In this document: one piece after another, positions 59,301 through 64,000 of the stretch
Position numbering within the stretch: the first letter of the stretch is position 1
Layout of the letters: every line of letters starts with the position of its first letter
Source of the DNA: Aphelocoma coerulescens
Lineage: Eukaryota; Chordata; Aves; Passeriformes; Corvidae
Assembly: GCF_041296385.1 (NCBI RefSeq)
Contig: NC_091016.1
Location: forward strand, 11,505,997-11,569,996
DNA: 64,000 nucleotides
Direction: 5' to 3'
Notes under the pieces: generated by a model
What the model saw: only the letters and a program-made list of their open reading frames with translations
Database searches by the model: none
What the model was told of the DNA's origin: nothing
Made by a program: the position numbers and the translations under genes

Positions 59301-61037
59301 GAAAATACAGACTGCAAACCATGACCTGAATCTATAATGGATGACTTCTGAAGCTGTTCAGAGATGCTTCATGAATATTTTAGTTACAGATAGGCAATAA
59401 CTCAGCCTACGAATACAATGTACAGTTGCCTGTTACACGGCCAATGAACAGGTGTAGAATGGTAAATAAACAGCATTTGTCTCCATTTTTCCAAAGAATG
59501 TCTGAACCTTCTTTGTAACTTTTGAATACACAGAAGAATAAAGTGTCTTTACTCTGGTAGAGCAGCTTTGACTCTCGTCCCACTAATTTCAGTGGGGTTG
59601 AGAGATGTTCAGGAAATCAGGTCTTGCATGGGGTCTTATATTTGAAATTTTTTCTCAGTGTCTATAAATAGAAAAGCCTCATCTTAATCTACACAAACTA
59701 TATTTTCTCTTGTTTTTGTCTGGGTGTCATCAAAAACAAGGCATAATTTATCAATATAAAGCAAAACCAGATGAGAATTTATAAACCATGTACATTGTTT
59801 CTAAAACTTAGAACAGCTGTAATATTTATTTCCTACATAGTATCACTGGTAGAGGTATCAGTGTTTTGTGACTTCAATTATTGAAAACTACAGGTAACAA
59901 AATTTCCTCAGTACTTGAATTTTCAGTACTTCACCATAAAATAGCGTCTGAGAAACCAAGTAGAATGTGCATTATATACTTGTGTTCAAAAAATAATGTG
60001 TATGTTACTTTGAACACACTAGGGAAAAGACTACTCTAGAGCTGAGGAACTGATGACCAAAAGAAGTTACTAATACAAACTCTTCTACTAGGAATATAAC
60101 AAATAAATCATATTCATAATACAGAAGAATCTCTAAGAAATTAACTGGGATGAAGCTCTGACTTTTATCCTTTCCCTGTCTGTGGATTTGGGTGTTCCCC
60201 AATGTCTTACAGAAAATATTTTTACATGGTGCTTTAGCCTTAGGAGCAATCTTCCAGTCTATAAACTCCACATATAATTTCTGTTGGCTTTCATTTGTCT
60301 CATCAAAATTTACACTGTAAATTACACCCCCTTTCTCAGTAACAAAAAGACACCTCTAGAGTAGCTTCACTGAAGATAGCAGGACAATCCCAGCTAGGAC
60401 CTAGGTTATGACAGGATGTTCTTGTCAGTTGACCCAGAGGAGTCAGGAAAGGTGGGTAAGACACAAATCTGACCTTTTGAACTGAAATCTTGCTCAGAGA
60501 TTCCAGCTAGAAAGCATTCTCCCATTTTTCCTATTTGACCTTGTTACATACAGGTCAAATGGGAGCTTCAGACAAGCCCTGCCTTAGGCTAAGATTTTTG
60601 GCAGCAGCTTGAATTTAGGCAGCCTGCACCTAAATTGCTTCAGACCACAAATTGTCAAGAATGGCAGATTAGGTCTATTATAAAATGAATTATTTATTGA
60701 ATAGATAGGAGATTAAGAGTCAAAATGCCTTAAACAGAGTTACTTACTACACAGTATAAGACAAAAAAGAACTACTATTAGATTACATGAAACAGTGCAC
60801 AAGATTAGGGTACCTATATTAAAGCTAGCAAAGAAATTGTTTAGATTAGGAATAAATGTAATTTACCACCGAAATGATGATAGTGTTCACAGAGTCCTTT
60901 CCCTCAATCCCCAGCAGAGTAACCACAAAGAGCCGGTGTCATGACTTTGGGGAGAAAGCTCCACATGTTTCCACGGAATGTGCAGAAGATTTCTGCTTTG
61001 TGATAGTTTGGTATTGCTTTTATAGTTTATAAAGTGA
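50371..61037. other. Long non-coding stretch, nothing assigned
   Basis: Over 10 kb, mostly AT-rich, with no recognised exon, LTR or CR1 end. Small tandem repeats occur (CAAT units at 52725-52741 and a 23-bp repeat at 57514-57559). The longer frames (51670-52119, 55356-55733) lack codon structure or similarity that I can recognise. Confidence 0.5.
57514..57559. repeat. 23-bp tandem duplication
   Basis: CTGCAGGAGTTTTCGTGTGT and CTGCAGGAGTTTTCCTGTGT follow each other with a period of exactly 23 bases. Confidence 0.9.
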
Positions 61038-61425
61038 TGTTGCTGTTATCCCCAGAGAGACAGCAAAAATCACGACATAAGTCCACGTCAGATGATATGG
61101 TCGAAGCAGAGCTAAGACTCCTTTAATGCCAAAGCCCCATCTTTTATAGCATGGATCGCAAAAGAGAAATTACGTGATTGGCCCCTTGGCTAGCCACCCA
61201 CCACAGTGAGTGGCTGAGCGGTATAACCACCCATTTCAAAATATTATTCTCTCAAGACTGAAAACAATTCCACTGTTCTCACAACAGCCTGCACCTGTGG
61301 ATAGTTTACCAAACAGTCTTTCTGTTTCTCAGTTAAAGCATGAGAAAGGAAAAACTTTGCAAATGCTTCAGCAGCTGGAAAATTCCTCTGCTCCTGCCTT
61401 TTAGCATCCACAGTTCCCCCTTTTT
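61038..61425 (-). mobile_element. ERVK-like 3' LTR and polypurine tract
   Basis: The polypurine tract AAAAAGGGGGAAC (61425-61413) is followed directly by the LTR start TGTGGATGCTAAAAGG (61412). Within the LTR are CCAAT (GGCCAATCACG, 61183-61173), TATA (GCTATAAAAGATG, about 61154-61142) and ATTAAA (61128-61123), in the right order and spacing. The end is GATAACAGCAACA near 61038. Length is about 375 bp. Confidence 0.85.
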
Positions 61426-61759
61426 GTCTGAGACCAAAAAGGTCACGTTTGTAATCCTCTGCAGGATCCCTTGCAGCAAGGAGAACAAACACAGTATAAG
61501 GGGTCTGTTTGGTAGTGGCCAGTTACCAAACAGAATCTAAATCAGATCCTGATTTAAGGCAGATCCTCCAGCAGTGCCAAGGGAAATATATCTAGCAAAC
61601 CCAGCTATACGTCCAGTCATTAATTCAGAATAGCCTTAAGGGCTCTACATAAATTACTGCTTCTGGATAGCCTTAAGGGCTCCAATATTCTGCATAACAT
61701 TCTGACTTCATAACACAAGAAACTTAAAATTCAGTCTCTGTTAAAATTCAGTCTCTGCT

Positions 61760-62395
61760 TGTAGAAGGACCAGGCTGAGGGTCGACCTCCTGGTCATCAT
61801 CTGAAGAATCATTCAATGGTTGATCTGCATTCTGGTCATCATTTGAGGGTTGCCTTGGAGGTTGCCTGTTCTGCTGCTGGTGCCGCAGATCAGGCCAAAC
61901 ACATCTTGCAGGTAGCCGTCGTACCCCGGTATCTGTGGGAATACAAGCATACCCACACCCCCAAGCAATAGCTCATACAGGCCTTCCCACTTCTCAGTGA
62001 GTAGGTCCTGTACCCAGACCTTCACTCGAGGCAGGTGCATCTCGCCTGCAGACTGCAATAAGAGAAAATAATTCAAGATAACAGGATTATTTGAATTTGG
62101 TAGCACTGTAAAATGATTATTTGCCCGCATCTCCTGAGAGACATAGGCAAGGCCAGTATCAGCTTTCACAGAAGCATGCACGCCCAAGATCGTATAAGCG
62201 CATTTCCAATGGGCAATGACATCACGACCTTTCTCTCCAGTATGAGCAGATGCCCACGTAACTGAGGAGAAAGTGTGAATTAACTTTTTTGCAATGCCTT
62301 AGCTTATGCAATTTTATCAGGCTGAGAAGCTACCCATGCAGGATTAGCCAGCACATCAGCCCTAGCATTACCTTCTGTTATGAAACCTGGCAATT
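61760..62395 (-). pseudogene. ERVK-like pol remnant: RNase H end and integrase
   Basis: Near 62395-62300 the minus strand encodes ARADVLANPAWVASQPDK, the usual RNase H tail. It is followed, after a deletion that removes the integrase N-terminus, by the integrase core end (ASVKADTGLAYVS, where the Asp of the second catalytic block is kept) and the C-terminal domain (LPRVKVWVQDLLTEKWEGLY, 62040-61981). The last part is shifted by one frame. The tail is rich in Asp/Gln (NDSSDDDQEVDPQ). Confidence 0.8.
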
Positions 62396-63305
62396 TGGTG
62401 TAGCTTCAGGTATGCAAAATGAATGCACTTGAGCTTGAGTATTAATCAGTGACCAAATTCAAAGCTATCTGAGATCCACTTGATAAACATGTCAAGCAGA
62501 AACATCCTATTGAACGTCCTGCAGCACTCATCGTGCTTCAGGAGTCAATTTCCAAGGTGAATTCAGCTTGGGGTCCCCCTTTTAAAATTCCAAAAAGCGG
62601 GGATAGCTGTGCTGTGGTTAGCCTTGAAGAAGGACATAACCAATTATTGATACCCTGCAACTTCTGAGCATCATTTAAAGTCTTAATAGAATCTGAGAAT
62701 TGCACGTCTTAATGTAGATACAAAAATGCTGCTAGCAAGGATTTTCTTGCTATTTTCTAAGTCCATGAGAGATTTTTGTCTCTCATAGAAGAGGTAGCAG
62801 GGAATGCAAACAAGCCACCTGCAACCTTGAAAAGTCTTGTTTATGGTACAGTAGAAAAATATTTTGACAATGGATGTTTTAGGATTTTGGCCAATCACCC
62901 CCAAGGGGTGGCTGGTCCTTTGTCCAATTAGACTATGAAGAAAAAAGTCTATGAAAGAGTTTGTAAAATAATTAAATAAATCAATCTTGCTGCACAATTC
63001 CTGCCTGCTGGATCATCTCTCCTCCTCCTCCCTATGGCTACGGGACACGGCGATATACCGTAGGAACCAGGCCTGCGGTAATATCTTAATGTTGTATGTT
63101 TTGATTGTCATCATGGTACTTGTACCTTGTCCACCCCAGTGAATCTGACAATGGTCCAACAAAACAACCAAAGTAGTGTTCATGGTTCAAAAGGAGAGGC
63201 CCTGAAAGTTCTCCATGACTATGAGGAACAACAACTTTCTCGGATTCAGATAGAGATGAATACTCACAAAAAGGACCCTTATAGCATGACTGGAGTCTAA
63301 GATGC

Positions 63306-63632
63306 TTATTGCAGCTGTATAAAACCCACCTTCCCGGGTGGTAGCTGCAAGCTGGCACAGCAGGCCTGTGTCAGGGGAGCTATGCCCTGGGGAAACATTT
63401 GACTCCCCTTTGCATTCCTGGTAAAATTCCCTAAACGTATTAGAGGTTGACCATTAGCATGAAATATAGACTGGCAGTATTCTGCAACATGACCTATCCT
63501 GCTGCATCTTCTACAGAGAATAACCCTGTTCTCTTTGTTTCTCCGCCTTTTTCTAATTTGATTTGGAGTGCTCATAACTCTAGGCCTCTTTTGTCCTAAA
63601 TATTTCCAAACAAAACATTCAGGTTTATCCAT
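63306..63632 (-). pseudogene. ERVK-like gag remnant with zinc knuckle
   Basis: A 108-codon frame with a basic stretch (KRRRNKENR) followed by CRRCSRIGHVAEYC, a perfect C-x2-C-x4-H-x4-C zinc knuckle of retroviral nucleocapsid. Only this one knuckle is visible. The part upstream (capsid, matrix) is not found before the CpG-rich end. The frame has no plausible own start and is a gag fragment. Confidence 0.75.
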
Positions 63633-63759
63633 CTAGCCTGAATTGGAAAAAACCTATTGCACAGGAAAAACCTGGACCATCCCATCTGTGTTATTATCAC
63701 TACGTTGTTTCATTGTTGCATTGCATTTGCAGGCTTACTTTTTGCGCCTAGGCTCTGTT

Positions 63760-64000
63760 ACGAAATCCTGCCATGAAGCAAGCGTTGGCGTGGCAACGCT
63801 GCTCACCCCTCCGGCCAGGAGAGTGCCCGACGATCCCCTGGGAGATTGGCATGTTGGCCCTGGGCCAGAAGGCGTGGCCGTGCCCCGCCATACGGCCGTG
63901 CCAGCGCTGGACTGGCAGGTGGGGCCGCGCCGGAGCTTGGAGCCTCGGCGGGCGGGGCGGCAGGGAGTGAAACCGCGGAGGCTGGAATCCGGGCGGCGCC
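63760..64000. promoter_or_regulatory. CpG-rich segment, possible CpG island edge
   Basis: GC content and CpG density rise abruptly here, with more than 20 CpG in about 230 bases and a GC box in GGCGGGCGGGGCGGC (63947-63961). The rest of the window is CpG-poor, so this is probably the edge of an unmethylated promoter of the next gene, or possibly ERV leader sequence. In mammals the gene next to BFSP1 on this side is DSTN, but nothing in the sequence shows that gene here. The frame at 63773-63970 is not supported. Confidence 0.6.

Larger units (their letters stand above)
61038..63632 (-). mobile_element. ERVK-like endogenous retrovirus, internally deleted
   Basis: On the minus strand, a gag nucleocapsid remnant (63632-63306) is followed by unassigned sequence, then the end of RNase H and part of integrase (about 62390-61760), a short degenerate stretch where env should be, a polypurine tract and the 3' LTR. 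Most of pol and env is missing. No 5' LTR lies within the window: the sequence to the right turns CpG-rich. The class is inferred from the compact LTR, the zinc knuckle and the RNase H and integrase motifs. Confidence 0.8.

Noticed and set aside
59039..59302. 87-codon frame with Phe-rich start
   Set aside because: It is low-complexity at the start, has no similarity that I recognise, and is as long as chance allows here.
63773..63970. 65-codon frame in the CpG-rich end as a first exon
   Set aside because: The high GC content explains the lack of stops. No splice donor or known protein start is visible.
63760..64000. Assignment of the CpG-rich end to DSTN
   Set aside because: Gene order in mammals suggests it, but no DSTN sequence is present in the window.
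1..64000. CRISPR arrays, bacterial operons, tRNA or rRNA genes
   Set aside because: The sequence is vertebrate. I saw no regularly spaced direct repeats with unique spacers and no tRNA-like A/B box pair on reading through.

Overview
The window looks like bird nuclear DNA, most likely from a songbird-type genome. It carries CR1 LINE sequence, an ERVL provirus and many long terminal repeats (LTRs). Only one host coding segment is recognisable. It lies on the minus strand at 3599-3969 and is the first coding exon of the lens intermediate-filament gene BFSP1 (filensin): the head, coil 1A and the start of coil 1B, ending at a clear splice donor. Positions 1-3598 are therefore the beginning of BFSP1 intron 1. 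Everything to the right of about 4.2 kb lies upstream of the gene. A plausible promoter sits at 4155-4205: a TA-rich box, an inverted CCAAT, a GC box and a half Maf-response element.

The 60 kb upstream contains no other host exon that I can support. It is built from layered retroelements: a 3' CR1 fragment (6.0-6.5 kb); a family here called LTR-A, present six times (6.6, 13.9, 28.6, 32.5, 46.7 and 46.8 kb); a broken ERVL provirus on the minus strand (about 16.9-22.5 kb) with its 5' LTR, a primer-binding site and gag, pro and pol remnants; two LTR-B copies (23.3 and 28.4 kb); several other LTRs (32.3, 37.1, 38.5, 41.8, 43.0, 44.1 and 49.7 kb); a long CR1 copy (43.5-49.3 kb) cut open by at least two insertion events; and an internally deleted ERVK-like element (61.0-63.6 kb). 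The last about 240 bases are strongly CpG-rich and may be the edge of a CpG island of the next gene.

The order of insertion can be read directly. LTR-A entered LTR-B (28.6 kb). LTR-A entered another LTR (32.5 kb). A short LTR-A entered a long LTR-A that had itself entered the CR1 (46.7-48.6 kb). Target duplications support most of these events.

The most interesting non-coding signal is that LTR-A copies carry CTCF-like motifs (GCAGGGGGCGC type), usually two per copy in a fixed arrangement. Six copies have therefore scattered about eleven candidate CTCF sites over 42 kb upstream of BFSP1. Long stretches (7.5-13.4, 24.3-28.4, 34.3-37.1 and 50.4-61.0 kb) show nothing that I can assign.
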